A stretch of 64,000 bases of DNA from Stenotrophomonas sp. UBA2302 (GCA_002345545.1 DDVW01000037.1:1-64000), one strand, 5' to 3'. Numbered from the stretch's first letter, positions 16,411-27,676 are shown. Notes: generated from the sequence alone by a model not told the origin. A program made the numbers and translations.

Positions 16411-16433
16411 TGCCGGGCATGGCTCGGCACTAC
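16411..16433 (-). repeat. GTAG palindromic repeat resembling Stenotrophomonas SMAG elements
   Basis: On the minus strand GTAG is followed by TGCCGAGCCATGCCCGGCA, an imperfect hairpin. A GTAG head and a stem-loop of this composition match the description of SMAG repeats in S. maltophilia. It ends eight bases from the stop of the dienelactone hydrolase gene and could act as a 3' mRNA structure. Confidence 0.65.
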
Positions 16434-16440
16434 CTTGCGG

Positions 16441-17238
16441 TTAGTCGCCCAGGCGTTCTTCCAGGAAGTTGTCCAGCATCTTCCAGGCGCGCTTGGCCGC
16501 ACGCGGTTCGTACAGGCAGCCAGGCGGACTGTTGGCATCGGATTCGGCGAAGCAGTGCACCGCCCCACTGAAATTGACGAACTGCCAGTCCACGCCGGCG
16601 TCATCCATCTCCTTGCCGAATGCGGCGATGTCCTCCGCAGTGACGCTGCGGTCCGCCGCGCCGTTGAGCACCAGCATCGGCACTTTGCCGCTGCCTGCTG
16701 CCGCCGGTGCGGGTGTCGACAGGCCGCCATGCAGACTCACCACACCAGCCAGCGGCATTCCCGCGCGCGCCATCTCCAGCACGGTGGTACCGCCGAAGCA
16801 GAACCCCACCGCACCGATATGGGCGACATCCAGCGGTGCCGTGCCGGCCTGTGCCTTCAATGCCTGCAACGCCGCATCGGCACGGGCACGCAGCAGTACA
16901 CGATCGTCGCGCAACGGCTTGGAGGCGGCCGCAGCTTCGGTGTTGTCCTTGGGCCGTACGTTCTTGCCGTAGACGTCGGCGACCAGCACCACATAGTCAT
17001 CCCCGGCGATCTGCGCGGCCTTCTCGATCGCCGAGGCGTTGACGCCCTTCCAGTTGGGCACCATCACCACGCCCGGACGGTGAGCGTCGCCCTTGTCGTC
17101 ATACACCAGCACGCCGCTGTAGGTGGCACCGTCCAGTTGCCACTCCACGGTGCGCTGCTGCATTTTCGCCGCGGCCGGCAATGCCGCCACCAGCCACAGA
17201 CCTGCCAATACCACCGGCCACTTCCACGCTGCGTGCAT
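16441..17238 (-). CDS. Exported dienelactone hydrolase family protein
   Basis: 265 residues. The first 24 (MHAAWKWPVVLAGLWLVAALPAAA) form a signal peptide, so the enzyme is probably periplasmic. The alpha/beta-hydrolase body has the dienelactone-hydrolase nucleophile motif GFCFGG with Cys, and the His in GAVHCF near residue 233. The acid is probably the Asp in LNGAADRS. The first part VYDDKGDAHRPGVVMVPNW is typical of this family. Substrate is unknown; the family includes many esterases besides true dienelactone hydrolases. GGAGAAGTCCG precedes the ATG. Repeats lie directly beyond its stop. Confidence 0.82.
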   Translation of the reverse strand: MHAAWKWPVVLAGLWLVAALPAAAKMQQRTVEWQLDGATYSGVLVYDDKGDAHRPGVVMVPNWKGVNASAIEKAAQIAGDDYVVLVADVYGKNVRPKDNTEAAAASKPLRDDRVLLRARADAALQALKAQAGTAPLDVAHIGAVGFCFGGTTVLEMARAGMPLAGVVSLHGGLSTPAPAAAGSGKVPMLVLNGAADRSVTAEDIAAFGKEMDDAGVDWQFVNFSGAVHCFAESDANSPPGCLYEPRAAKRAWKMLDNFLEERLGD

Positions 17239-17307
17239 CGGACTTCTCCGCTGTGAGATCGGCGAAGTCTACGCCCGGCGCCATTGGCCGCAGGTGAGTA
17301 CCCGGGT

Positions 17308-18717
17308 TCAGCCGATACCGAGCCCGGGAATGGCGCTGATGCTGTCCGGATCGAATCCGGCCAGCTCGGCGAAATGGCGACCACGCGCCACGTAATCCCT
17401 GTAGGCCCCGAAACTCGGCGCACCCGGTGACAGCAGCACCACCCCGCCCTGCTCGCCCAGCGCGGCGCGCGCCAGTTCCACCGCCTGTGGCAGATCGGCG
17501 GCGGCATGCAGCCCGAAGCGGCCTGCATCGGCCAGCGGTCGCAACAGCGCGTTGATGCGTGGGCCGTTTCCGCCCATCGTCACGATCTCCACCGGCGGCA
17601 CGTCATGCGCCATGTGTGCGAGGAAATCGCTCCAGTCCAGGCCGCGGTCGTGGCCACCGACCAGCAGCGCGATGCGCTGCCCGGCAAAGCAGTCCAGCGC
17701 CGCCAGCGAGGCGTGCGGCGTGGTGCTGATCGAATCGTTGACCCAGCGCAGGCCGTCGCGCTCACCCAGCAGCTGCAGGCGGTTGGGCAGCGGCCGGAAA
17801 CTCTGCACCGCCGGCGCCAGCGCCACTGCATCCAGTCCCAGCGCTTCGAGCGCGGCCAGTACCGCGCACAGGTTGCCGCGGTTGTGGCGGCCCGGCAGCG
17901 GCGTGTTGGCCGTATCGAACACCGGCTGCGCGCCGCGATGCACCACCTCGCCGACCATGTGCCAGCCCTCGAGCTGGTTGAACCAGACGATCCGGCTGCG
18001 CGGCAGATCCAACACGCGCAGGTGCTGATCGGCGGCGTTGAGCACCGCCACGCGCGGATGGCCGCCGGTCACCAGCGCCAGCTTGTCGTCGATGTAGCGC
18101 TGCTCGCTGCCGTGCCAGTCCAGGTGTTCCGGGAAGATGTTGAGCACGATGGCGACATCCGGGCGGGTGCCGCTGCACGCCACTTCACCGGTCTGGTAGC
18201 TGGAAAGCTCCACCGCCCAGTACTCGGGCGCGGGTTGCGGGTCCAACACCTCCAGCAGCGGCAGGCCGATGTTGCCGGCCAGACCGGTGCGATGCCCGGC
18301 CGCGCGCAGCAGATGCGCCAGCAGCGAGGTGGTGGTGCTCTTGCCCTTGGTACCGGTCACGCAGACGGTATTGGGCAGCGTGCCGTCGACCTGCGCGTGC
18401 TCGCTGAACCACAGCGAGGTGCCGCCGATGAACTGCGTGCCCTGCGTCGCCGCCTGCACTGCTTCGGGCTTGTACGGGCTGATCCCCGGCGACTTGATCA
18501 CCACCTCGAAGCGCACCAGCGCCTCGGCAGTGACCTCGGTTTCCACCTGCAGCGCGCCCGCGGTTTCGGCGCGTGCCGCTTCGGCCTCGGCCGGCGGGCA
18601 GAACAACGTCAGTGGCAGGTGCGGCAGACGCTGGCGCAGTACGGCAAAGGCGGCTCGACCCTCACGGCCCCAGCCCCACAGCGCGACGCACTTGCCTTCA
18701 AGCTGCGAAATTCGCAC
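17308..18717 (-). CDS. murD2: UDP-N-acetylmuramoyl-L-alanine--L-glutamate ligase
   Basis: 469 residues, Mur-ligase family. Central ATP site [19 protein letters not shown] (given in part: GTKGKSTTT), then the middle domain ([16 protein letters not shown]) and the C-terminal ligase domain with [16 protein letters not shown]. In Xanthomonas this MurD variant adds L-glutamate rather than D-glutamate to UDP-MurNAc-L-Ala, and the partner MurL then inverts the residue. Finding it fused in an operon with murL makes that assignment strong. The start is the GTG at 18717 (VRISQLEGK), overlapping the murL stop by 20 bases. The longer frame to 18801 only repeats murL in another frame. A classical MurD may exist elsewhere in the genome. 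Confidence 0.9.
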   Translation of the reverse strand: MRISQLEGKCVALWGWGREGRAAFAVLRQRLPHLPLTLFCPPAEAEAARAETAGALQVETEVTAEALVRFEVVIKSPGISPYKPEAVQAATQGTQFIGGTSLWFSEHAQVDGTLPNTVCVTGTKGKSTTTSLLAHLLRAAGHRTGLAGNIGLPLLEVLDPQPAPEYWAVELSSYQTGEVACSGTRPDVAIVLNIFPEHLDWHGSEQRYIDDKLALVTGGHPRVAVLNAADQHLRVLDLPRSRIVWFNQLEGWHMVGEVVHRGAQPVFDTANTPLPGRHNRGNLCAVLAALEALGLDAVALAPAVQSFRPLPNRLQLLGERDGLRWVNDSISTTPHASLAALDCFAGQRIALLVGGHDRGLDWSDFLAHMAHDVPPVEIVTMGGNGPRINALLRPLADAGRFGLHAAADLPQAVELARAALGEQGGVVLLSPGAPSFGAYRDYVARGRHFAELAGFDPDSISAIPGLGIG

Positions 18718-20050
18718 GCAGACGCTCCCACAGGGCTGCCGGGATGCGGTGTTCGCCGTCGATGACCAGCAACGGTTCGATCGCCAGTTCGTCGTTCGCA
18801 AGCGTCGGCTGGATCAGGCTGGCGAAGCGCTTGACCAGCACGTCCTCCTTCCAGTCCGCGCGCGCGGCCAGCGTGGCCATCGCCGCACGCGACTCCTTGC
18901 CCTCGCCCACGCATTCGAACGGCTTGTGGTCCTGGAATTCCAGCAGCGCGTCGTAGCCGCCGGCCTGTTCGATGTCGTCCAGCAGGTTGCGGCCGAAAAT
19001 GCGCACCAGCCGGGTCTTGGGCATGAATGGGGCCAGCGCCAGGAACACGAAATGGCACTTCGGACAGACCCCGCACCAGCGGTTCACCGGGCGCTCGCCG
19101 AGGATGTGGAAGTTGCGGTTGCAGCTGGAGAAATGCGCGTCGTAGTAATCGGTCTTGGCGAACTGGCGGGCCACCGCCAGTTCCGACAGCGGGCGCAGCA
19201 GCGAGTAGTAGTGCAGGTCGGCGGCCACGTGCTGCTGCACATGCTCACCGAAGGCCTGCTCGAACGCCCAACCCTTGGACCACTGGTGGTTGACCTCGCC
19301 GGTACCGGCGATCTGGCTGCCATAGCTGGCCGAGCGCTCATTGGAGAACACCACCTGGTCCACGCCCTGCACCAGCGCGGCCAGCACCATGATCGCCGAG
19401 TTGACGGCGGTCACCGGGATATGGCCGTTCCACGCGCCCTGGCGGTTGAGCTCGAACAGCTCCGGCGCCAGCGTGCGGCCGATATTGAGCGTCGGTAGAC
19501 CGGTTCGGTCGGCGCAGGCGCGGATCAGCTGCGAGCCGCCGATCCAGGTGACCGTCTCGGCCACGCCGGCATTGCGCAGCGCCTCGATGCTGACCAGCGA
19601 ATCCTTGCCGCCGCCGATGGCCACCAGCGCGTGCTCGCGCAGGCCGAGCGCCTGGGCCGCTACCGGCTGGCCTTCCACCGGCAGCTTGAAGCGACCGCGC
19701 AGGTTCAGGCCATTGCGATAGGCGAACTCGCCCAGACCGTTCAGATACACCGTTTCCACCAGCGCGGCGGTGGCCGCATCGACCGTGTAGCTGTCGATGC
19801 TCACCTGCGCCGGCACCGCCGCCTTGTAATAGCTGACACCAGCGATCAGGTGCAGCAGCTGCAGCGCGCGTTGCACCGCGGCCGCACGCTCACCGTCCAG
19901 CTGGAACGGCGCACCCGGCACGGTGACGGTTTCGGTCATCTCCGGGCCGTCGTCGAAGGCGTAGACCAGCCGTGCCACGCCGGTGTCCGCGGCGAAATCG
20001 CAGCGGACGAAGCGGAAGCGGGAAACCTGGTTTTTGTCAAAAGCTGTCAT
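18698..20050 (-). CDS. murL: UDP-MurNAc-L-alanyl-L-glutamate epimerase
   Basis: 450 residues. It converts the terminal L-Glu of the MurD2 product into D-Glu, using ATP and Mg2+, and so replaces glutamate racemase for peptidoglycan. Visible features are an ATP-pyrophosphatase-like P-loop GGGKDS at residues 146-151, [12 protein letters not shown] near 236-247, and a conserved Cys cluster CGVCPKC at 326-332. The start is the ATG beginning MTAFDKNQ; upstream frame to 20107 lacks a ribosome site. It lies 81 bases after the lysAC stop and overlaps murD2. The family was described in Xanthomonas oryzae; the assignment rests on recognisable sequence and context. Confidence 0.92.
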   Translation of the reverse strand: MTAFDKNQVSRFRFVRCDFAADTGVARLVYAFDDGPEMTETVTVPGAPFQLDGERAAAVQRALQLLHLIAGVSYYKAAVPAQVSIDSYTVDAATAALVETVYLNGLGEFAYRNGLNLRGRFKLPVEGQPVAAQALGLREHALVAIGGGKDSLVSIEALRNAGVAETVTWIGGSQLIRACADRTGLPTLNIGRTLAPELFELNRQGAWNGHIPVTAVNSAIMVLAALVQGVDQVVFSNERSASYGSQIAGTGEVNHQWSKGWAFEQAFGEHVQQHVAADLHYYSLLRPLSELAVARQFAKTDYYDAHFSSCNRNFHILGERPVNRWCGVCPKCHFVFLALAPFMPKTRLVRIFGRNLLDDIEQAGGYDALLEFQDHKPFECVGEGKESRAAMATLAARADWKEDVLVKRFASLIQPTLANDELAIEPLLVIDGEHRIPAALWERLRANFAA

Positions 20051-20131
20051 GGCGTATCCGGAAATCACACGAGCCGTTTTCGCGCGGACGCGCAACGGAA
20101 CGAACAAGGGTTGTGCACGAAATGGCGGGCA

Positions 20132-22735
20132 TCACGCATCGATGATGCCCTCGCGCGGCAGCGCGCGCTGGTTGTAGGTGCTGGCCATGCTGAAGCCGTA
20201 GGCACCGGCATCGGCGATCAGCATCACATCGCCCGGCTCGGTGCTCGCCGGCAGCTTCACCCGCTGCGCGAACACGTCGCTGGATTCGCAGATCGGGCCG
20301 ACCACGCTGAAATCAACGTCGCGCGCATCTTCCAGTCGCGAGAGGTTGGCGATGTCGTGCCAGGCGTCGTACAGCGCCGGGCGCAGCAGCGCGTTCATGC
20401 CCGCGTCCAAGCCGATGCGGCGCACGCCGTCCTTCTCCACCACCTGGGTGGCATGGGCCAGCAGCACGCCAGCCTCGGCGACGAGGAAACGGCCCGGCTC
20501 GATCGCCAGCTGGAACTGCGGGTGTACCGCCTTGATCTCTTCCAGCCCGCTGGCCCAGGCGTCCAGATCGAATGGCTCGTCATCGGCGCTGTACGGGATC
20601 GGCAGACCGCCGCCGATATCGAGGATCTCCACGCTGCCGATACGACGCGCGAACCCGGCCATCTCGTCAACCATCTGCTTCCAGTGGCCGCCGGTCTCGA
20701 TGCCGCTGCCCAGGTGCGCGTGCAGGCCACTGATACGGATATCCAGACGGTTGGCCAGCGCCATGAATTCGTCTACACGCTGCGCCGACAGGCCGAACTT
20801 GGCCTCCTTGCCGCCGGTATTGACCTTCTGGTGATGGCCGTCGCCATGGCCCAGATCGATACGCAGCCACAGCGTGCGGCCGCGGAATACCTCCGGCCAG
20901 CGCTGCAGCAGCTCGACATTGTCCACTGTGACGGTAACGCCACGGGCCAGCGCGGCTTCGTATTCGGCGATCGGCGCGAAACTCGGGGTGAACAGCACGC
21001 GCTCCGGGGTGATCTCCGGCACCGAGGCGAACACATGCTCGACCTCGCCCAGCGACACGCACTCCAGGCCGAAGCCTTCAGCGGCCAGCGTGCGCAGGAT
21101 CTGCGGATGCGGATTGGCCTTGATCGCGTAGAAGCGGCGGTCGATCGCGGCGATCGCCTTGAGCTGGCCGGCGCGTTCGCGCACGGTGGCCAGATCGTAG
21201 AGGTAGGCCGGCGTGCCCTGCGCGGCCAGTTCCAGCAGCTGCTGGCGCTTGGCCGGCGCCTGCCACCACGGCGTGGGCCGCGGGCGGATGGTGCCGATGA
21301 TCTCGCGCCAGCGCGGGCCGAACACCTGCTCCTCGTAGACCGGCATCGCGCCGCTGTCGATCAGCTCGGCGTGCAGGATCGGCAGCAGGCCGTCGGCATC
21401 GGCCTCGTCGATCACGAAGGTCAGGTTCAGGTCGTTGGAGGACTGCGAGATCATGTGCACGCGCTCCTTGCCGAACGTGGCCCACACGTCCGAGAGCTTG
21501 TACAGCAGCGAGCGCATGCCGCGGCCGACCAGGGTGATGGCCGCGCACGGCACGATCACCTTGACCTTGCAGATCTGCGACAGGTCGGCCGACAGCGCGG
21601 CCAGCACGTCGGTGCTGACCAGGTTATCGGACGGGTCCAGCGACACGGTGACGTTGGTCTCGGCCGAACCGATCAGGTCCACCGACAGCCCGTGCTTGGC
21701 AAACAGCGCGAACACCTCGGCCAGGAAGCCGACCTGCTGCCACATGCCGATGCCTTCCATCGACACCAGCACGATGCCGTTGCGGCGGCTGATCGCCTTC
21801 ACCCCCGGTACCGGCGCGGCGGCACCGTCGATGCTGGTACCCGGCATGTGCGGGCGCTCGGTATCGAGGATCGCCATCGGCACGCCGGCGTCACGGCACG
21901 GCTTGATCGAGCGCGGATGCAGCACCTTGGCGCCGGTGGTGGCGATTTCCTGCGCTTCGTAATAATCCAGCCGGGTCAGCAGGCGGGCGTCGGGCACGTC
22001 CTTGGGGTTGGCGCTGAACATGCCCGGCACGTCGGTCCATATCTCCACGCGGCTGGCGCCGAGCAGCGCGCCGAAGTACGCCGCCGAGGTGTCCGAGCCG
22101 CCGCGGCCGAGGATCGCGGTGCCTCCATCAGCATGACGGGCGATGAAGCCCTGGGTCAGCAGCATGCGCGTGGGCTGGCTGCTGAAACGCTGCTTGAGAT
22201 CGGCCCCGCTCTGCCACTGGCAGTTCACCAACAGCCGCTGCGACCACGCGGTCTGGTTCGGCACCGGCGGCTGCGCGTGCAGCCAGTGGCGTGCATCCAT
22301 CCAGCCGAAGTCCAGACCGTTGCTGCGCAGGTAGGCGGCGCCGATGGTCGAGGACAGCAGCTCGCCCTGGCCCAGCACCTCGGCCTGCCAGTCCAGCGGG
22401 CGGGTGAGCGCGCGCGGATCGTCCAGCAGCGCCTGCAATGCGGCCAGCCGGTAGGCCAGCACTTCGGCACCCAGCTCCAGCTCGACCAGGAATTCGTTGT
22501 GGCGACGCACCAGCGCAGCCATGCGTTCGCGGCTGTCGGCCGCACCATCGGCGATGGCGGTCAGCTCATTGGTCACGCCCGACAATGCCGACACCACCAC
22601 CAGCACACGCCCACCGGTTTCCTCGGCCCGTTTTTTCGCCAGTTCCCCGATCGTGTTCCAACGATGACGACGCGACACCGAGGTGCCACCGAACTTCAGG
22701 ACGATCCAGCGATCAGCGATTGGGGAGGCGGACAT
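20132..22735 (-). CDS. lysAC: Bifunctional aspartate kinase / diaminopimelate decarboxylase
   Basis: 867 residues, a fusion of the first and last enzymes of the lysine/diaminopimelate branch. Residues 1-300 form the aspartokinase domain (WIVLKFGGTSV, GRGGSDTSAA). Residues 315-470 are the ACT regulatory region (VLVSMEGIGMWQ, MISQSSNDLNLTFV). About residue 500 onward is a PLP-dependent group IV decarboxylase with FYAIKANPHPQI (PLP lysine), HLGSGIE and EPGRFLVAEAG. This fusion is a known hallmark of Xanthomonadales. I choose the ATG at MSASPIADRW, although its ribosome site is weak. The frame opens further to 22936 without protein character. It heads an operon with murL and murD2, linking DAP supply to cell-wall glutamate. 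Confidence 0.93.
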   Translation of the reverse strand: MSASPIADRWIVLKFGGTSVSRRHRWNTIGELAKKRAEETGGRVLVVVSALSGVTNELTAIADGAADSRERMAALVRRHNEFLVELELGAEVLAYRLAALQALLDDPRALTRPLDWQAEVLGQGELLSSTIGAAYLRSNGLDFGWMDARHWLHAQPPVPNQTAWSQRLLVNCQWQSGADLKQRFSSQPTRMLLTQGFIARHADGGTAILGRGGSDTSAAYFGALLGASRVEIWTDVPGMFSANPKDVPDARLLTRLDYYEAQEIATTGAKVLHPRSIKPCRDAGVPMAILDTERPHMPGTSIDGAAAPVPGVKAISRRNGIVLVSMEGIGMWQQVGFLAEVFALFAKHGLSVDLIGSAETNVTVSLDPSDNLVSTDVLAALSADLSQICKVKVIVPCAAITLVGRGMRSLLYKLSDVWATFGKERVHMISQSSNDLNLTFVIDEADADGLLPILHAELIDSGAMPVYEEQVFGPRWREIIGTIRPRPTPWWQAPAKRQQLLELAAQGTPAYLYDLATVRERAGQLKAIAAIDRRFYAIKANPHPQILRTLAAEGFGLECVSLGEVEHVFASVPEITPERVLFTPSFAPIAEYEAALARGVTVTVDNVELLQRWPEVFRGRTLWLRIDLGHGDGHHQKVNTGGKEAKFGLSAQRVDEFMALANRLDIRISGLHAHLGSGIETGGHWKQMVDEMAGFARRIGSVEILDIGGGLPIPYSADDEPFDLDAWASGLEEIKAVHPQFQLAIEPGRFLVAEAGVLLAHATQVVEKDGVRRIGLDAGMNALLRPALYDAWHDIANLSRLEDARDVDFSVVGPICESSDVFAQRVKLPASTEPGDVMLIADAGAYGFSMASTYNQRALPREGIIDA

Positions 22736-23378
22736 TGGCTTTGGGGGTTCACATTTGGGAGAAAGACCCGACGATGCGGGCGGAACCGCCGATTCTAAGG
22801 CAACGCCAACCCGCTGACCGCAATCTATGAGGCTCTTTAGGCGGTGGCCTGCGGCTCTTCGCCGGATATTCCACCGGGCATTCCTCCCGCCTCCGGCCGC
22901 AGCCGCATCCGCCCCCTGGCCCGCCCTGGACCACATGGCCCGACAACACCCTCACGTTCGACCTGTCGGGCGGTTCCGGAACGCCAAGAATACTTCCGCA
23001 CATTGGTCCGAGTCGGACCGCAGTCCTGCCGCAGATGGCCGCCCCTGCAAAGCAAGCAGACAATGGACGCGACCTGCTCACCGCATCGGACCTTGCCTGC
23101 AACCATGGGATAGAACCGCTAGGCACGCAGTAGAACGCGGGCGCTTGCCCACACCTGGAGGCGGTATCCGGCACTGTGGGAAAAGGGAGCTCTGGACAGG
23201 GCAATGGCCACGCCAGGAAGTCGAATCGGAACAGTGTTCCGGAGTCCGGTGTGAGGAGCGGCGTCACCGGGCATGGACGGCTGTTCAGTGATCGAATCCG
23301 GATGGCCCTTCACGGCCACCGGAAACACGTTCAGCGCAATCCCGACACCCTGCCATGCAGCAGCCGGGAACCTGCAGA
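22736..23378. other. Large intergenic region upstream of lysAC, no gene recognised
   Basis: About 640 bases between the lysAC start and the terminator near 23380. Several open frames cross it on both strands but none shows a ribosome site, family motif or convincing codon pattern. I checked by eye for RNase P, tmRNA and 6S features (GAGGAAAGTCC, tRNA-like ends) and saw none. It must contain the lysAC promoter. A regulatory leader or small RNA cannot be excluded. Confidence 0.45.
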
Positions 23379-23430
23379 CAAAAAAATCGCCCGGCTGCAC
23401 GTCACTGTGCACCACCGGGCGATATTTGCG
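23379..23430 (-). terminator. Rho-independent terminator downstream of the comEA-like gene
   Basis: On the minus strand ATCGCCCGG ... CCGGGCGAT forms a 9-bp stem with an inner GTGCAC/GTGCAG arm, followed by seven T. It lies about 110 bases after the comEA-like stop, in the right orientation. Confidence 0.75.
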
Positions 23431-23539
23431 TCCCTGCCGGCATCCTGGCCTTCCCCCAGCATCCTGCCTGTGAGCGTCCTGCTCCTGTTGGGTTCCCTGG
23501 CCGCAGGTCCTGCTGCAGCCTGATGTGATTCCGTTCCGC

Positions 23540-23869
23540 TCAGCGTCGCTCTATCGGTTGGGCTGCCACCGTGGCGGCCCTCTTGGCGGGAGCAGCTCCA
23601 GCTCCCACCTCGATCTGGTCACGATTCCGTTCGACCGTCTTCAACCCGATACCTTTCACCAGCGCCAGCTCCTCGACACTTTTGAAAGGACCGTTAGCCT
23701 GTCGGTAATCGACGATCGCCTGCGCCTTCGCTGGGCCGACATTCGCCAATACCTGTTCCAGTTCCGCCGCGGAGGCGGTGTTGATGTCGACCTTGTCCGT
23801 GGCATACGCCGATGCGGTCAACAACAACGCCAGAACCAATGACTTAAGCGTTACGGTGAAAAGCTTCAT
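23540..23869 (-). CDS. ComEA-like helix-hairpin-helix protein, exported
   Basis: 109 residues. A signal peptide (MKLFTVTLKSLVLALLLTASAYA, cleavage near 23) is followed by a ComEA-type double helix-hairpin-helix: VDINTASAAELEQVLANVG at 26-44 and ALVKGIGLKTVERNRDQI at 70-87. In competent Gram-negatives such periplasmic proteins bind incoming DNA and ratchet it across the outer membrane. The basic Ala-rich tail (APAKRAATVAAQPIERR) may aid DNA contact. AAGGAG sits seven bases before the ATG, an excellent start. Single gene with its own terminator downstream. Confidence 0.85.
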   Translation of the reverse strand: MKLFTVTLKSLVLALLLTASAYATDKVDINTASAAELEQVLANVGPAKAQAIVDYRQANGPFKSVEELALVKGIGLKTVERNRDQIEVGAGAAPAKRAATVAAQPIERR

Positions 23870-24064
23870 CGCTACACTCCTTGTGACTTGGGATGGGTTT
23901 GCCGGCATTCCCGCCGGCCAAACCAGTGTCCCGCGCCACATGAACACAGCGTATCCGCCACGCAGCCCCGGCACAGCCAGTGTCTTGCCCGATCTCGTGT
24001 AGGAAAAACCCTACAAGCCGTGGGCGTAGAATGGTTGCACCTGACATTGCTACCGGAGTTCCAG

Positions 24065-25558
24065 ATGGACAGCGCCAAGATCGGCCAATTTCTCAGCGAC
24101 AAGTGGGACAACGACATCGTCCCGCAACTGGTCGATTACATCCGCATTCCCAACAAGTCGCCGATGTTCGATGCCGACTGGGTGGCCAACGGCTACATGG
24201 ACCAGGCCGTCAACCTGATGGAGAGCTGGGCCCGCGCGCAGAACATCCCCGGCCTGCAGGTCGAGGTGGTGCGCCTGGAGGGCCGTACCCCGCTGATCTT
24301 CTTGGAAATCCCGGCCACCGGCCCGGAAACCGGCGATGACACCGTGCTGCTCTACGGTCATCTGGACAAGCAGCCGGAAATGACCGGCTGGGACGACGAT
24401 CTGGGCCCGTGGATTCCGGTGCTGCGCGATGAAAAGCTGTATGGCCGCGGTGGCGCCGATGATGGCTACGCGATCTTCGGTTCGCTGGCTGCCATCCTCG
24501 CGCTGCAGGAACAGGGCCTGCCGCATGCCCGCTGCGTGATCCTGATCGAGGCCTGCGAGGAATCCGGTTCCTACGATCTGCCAGCCTATGTCGACCACCT
24601 GGCCGACCGTATCGGCCAGCCGTCGCTGGTGGTGTGTCTGGATTCGGGCTGCGCCAACTACGACCAGCTGTGGTGCACCACCTCGCTGCGCGGCCTGACC
24701 GGTGGCAACTTCACCGTCAAGGTGCTCAACGAGGGCGTGCACTCCGGTGATGCTTCCGGCGTGGTGCCGTCGTCTTTCCGCCTGCTGCGCCAGCTGCTCT
24801 CGCGCATAGAGGACGAGACCACCGGCCGCATCCTGCTCGAGGGCCTGCACACCGAGATTCCGGCCGAGCGTCTGGAACAGGCCAAGCGCGCCGCCGACGT
24901 GGTCGATACCGCCATCTTCGACAAGTTCCCGCTGGTCGACGGCCTGAAGCCGATGAACGATGACCTCACCGAGCTGGTGCTCAACCGCACCTGGCGCCCG
25001 GCGCTGTCGGTGACCGGCATCGGCGGCATGCCGCCGCTGGAATCGGCCGGCAACGTGCTGCGCCCGGAAACCTCGGTGAAGCTGTCGCTGCGCCTGCCGC
25101 CGACCGCCAATGGCAAGGTCTGCGGCGAGCTGCTCAAGGAAGCCCTGCTGCGTGATCCGCCGAACGGCGCCCAGGTCACCCTGGAGTTGGAAAAGGCGTC
25201 CACCGGCTGGAACGCACCGGCGATGGCACCGTGGCTGACCCAGTCCATCGACGACGCCAGCCAGGCCTTCTTCGGCAAGCCGGCGATGTACATGGGCGAA
25301 GGCGGCTCGATTCCATTCATGGGCATGCTGGGCGAGAAGTTCCCGGGTGCGCAGTTCATGATCACCGGCGTGCTCGGTCCGCACTCCAACGCCCACGGCC
25401 CGAACGAATTCCTGCACATCCCGATGGGCAAGCGCGTGACCTCGTGCGTGTCCAAGGTGCTGTTCGACCACCATGCCGCCAGCCTGCGTGGCGAGACCAG
25501 CGGTTCCAAGGTGCACGCCGACAGCGGCACCCGCCACGGTGGCCACGGCTGCTGCTGA
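24065..25558 (+). CDS. M20-family metallopeptidase/dipeptidase
   Basis: 497 residues, no signal peptide, cytoplasmic. Metal-binding motifs of the M20 family are present: LLYGHLDKQPE (His and Asp region at about 96-106), GRGGADDGYA with the bridging Asp, EACEESGS with the catalytic Glu pair, LDSGC, and GPHSNAHGPNEFLHI near 443 with the last His. Family relatives cleave dipeptides or beta-alanyl peptides. A dimerisation lid is inserted between residues 200 and 330. Unusually, the C-terminus ends in HADSGTRHGGHGCC, a His/Cys-rich tail that could bind an extra metal. The start follows CGGAG; the frame upstream to 23888 is not supported. A terminator follows the stop. Confidence 0.87.
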   Translation: MDSAKIGQFLSDKWDNDIVPQLVDYIRIPNKSPMFDADWVANGYMDQAVNLMESWARAQNIPGLQVEVVRLEGRTPLIFLEIPATGPETGDDTVLLYGHLDKQPEMTGWDDDLGPWIPVLRDEKLYGRGGADDGYAIFGSLAAILALQEQGLPHARCVILIEACEESGSYDLPAYVDHLADRIGQPSLVVCLDSGCANYDQLWCTTSLRGLTGGNFTVKVLNEGVHSGDASGVVPSSFRLLRQLLSRIEDETTGRILLEGLHTEIPAERLEQAKRAADVVDTAIFDKFPLVDGLKPMNDDLTELVLNRTWRPALSVTGIGGMPPLESAGNVLRPETSVKLSLRLPPTANGKVCGELLKEALLRDPPNGAQVTLELEKASTGWNAPAMAPWLTQSIDDASQAFFGKPAMYMGEGGSIPFMGMLGEKFPGAQFMITGVLGPHSNAHGPNEFLHIPMGKRVTSCVSKVLFDHHAASLRGETSGSKVHADSGTRHGGHGCC

Positions 25559-25580
25559 GCGGCTTGAGCGGTTGATGACG

Positions 25581-25617
25581 GACGCAGCCCGGCCTTGCTA
25601 GGCTGCGTCTTTCTTTA
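25581..25617 (+). terminator. Rho-independent terminator of the M20 peptidase gene
   Basis: A 9-bp stem GACGCAGCC / GGCTGCGTC with an 11-base loop is followed by TTTCTTTAT. It lies 22 bases after the stop and before the small membrane gene. Confidence 0.85.
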
Positions 25618-25631
25618 TGGCGGGCAGGCAC

Positions 25632-25901
25632 ATGAGCGGACTGTTTGGCAGCGGCAGCTGGCTGTACATCATCCTGATCGGCTTCTTCGTCGGCCTGCTC
25701 GGGCGCTTCTTCATGCCCGGCAACAACCGCATGGGCTGCCTGCTAACCATCGTGCTGGGCATTGCCGGGGCGGTGTTCGCCGGCTGGTTCGGCCGCGAGA
25801 TGGGCTGGTATGCCGCCGGACAGCCTGCCGGTTTCCTTGGCGCCCTGCTGGGTGCCATCGCCATCCTTGCCCTGCTGCGACTGGTCAGCGGCAAGCGCTG
25901 A
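25632..25901 (+). CDS. GlsB/YeaQ/YmgE-family small membrane protein
   Basis: 89 residues and three membrane segments: WLYIILIGFFVGLLGRFFM (about 8-26), GCLLTIVLGIAGAVFAGWF (34-52) and FLGALLGAIAILALLRLV (66-83). The GRFFMPGNNRMGCLLTIVLGI pattern, given here only in part, matches the transglycosylase-associated/YeaQ family of small stress-associated inner-membrane proteins of unknown mechanism. I use the ATG at 25632 after GGCAGG; the ATG 15 bases upstream overlaps the terminator T-run. It has no operon partner; amgK follows after 51 bases. Confidence 0.75.
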   Translation: MSGLFGSGSWLYIILIGFFVGLLGRFFMPGNNRMGCLLTIVLGIAGAVFAGWFGREMGWYAAGQPAGFLGALLGAIAILALLRLVSGKR

Positions 25902-25952
25902 ATTCCGATCCCTTTCCCGCCTGTCTTTACCGGGCAGGTAACTCTCTGTCCG

Positions 25953-27676
<1,724 letters not shown>

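Noticed and set aside
19631-22798. 1055-codon plus-strand frame across murL and lysAC
   Set aside because: It is antisense to two recognisable genes and has no family features.
22827-23523. Several 90-170 codon frames in the gap upstream of lysAC
   Set aside because: They overlap each other on both strands without ribosome sites or motifs, and composition does not favour any one.
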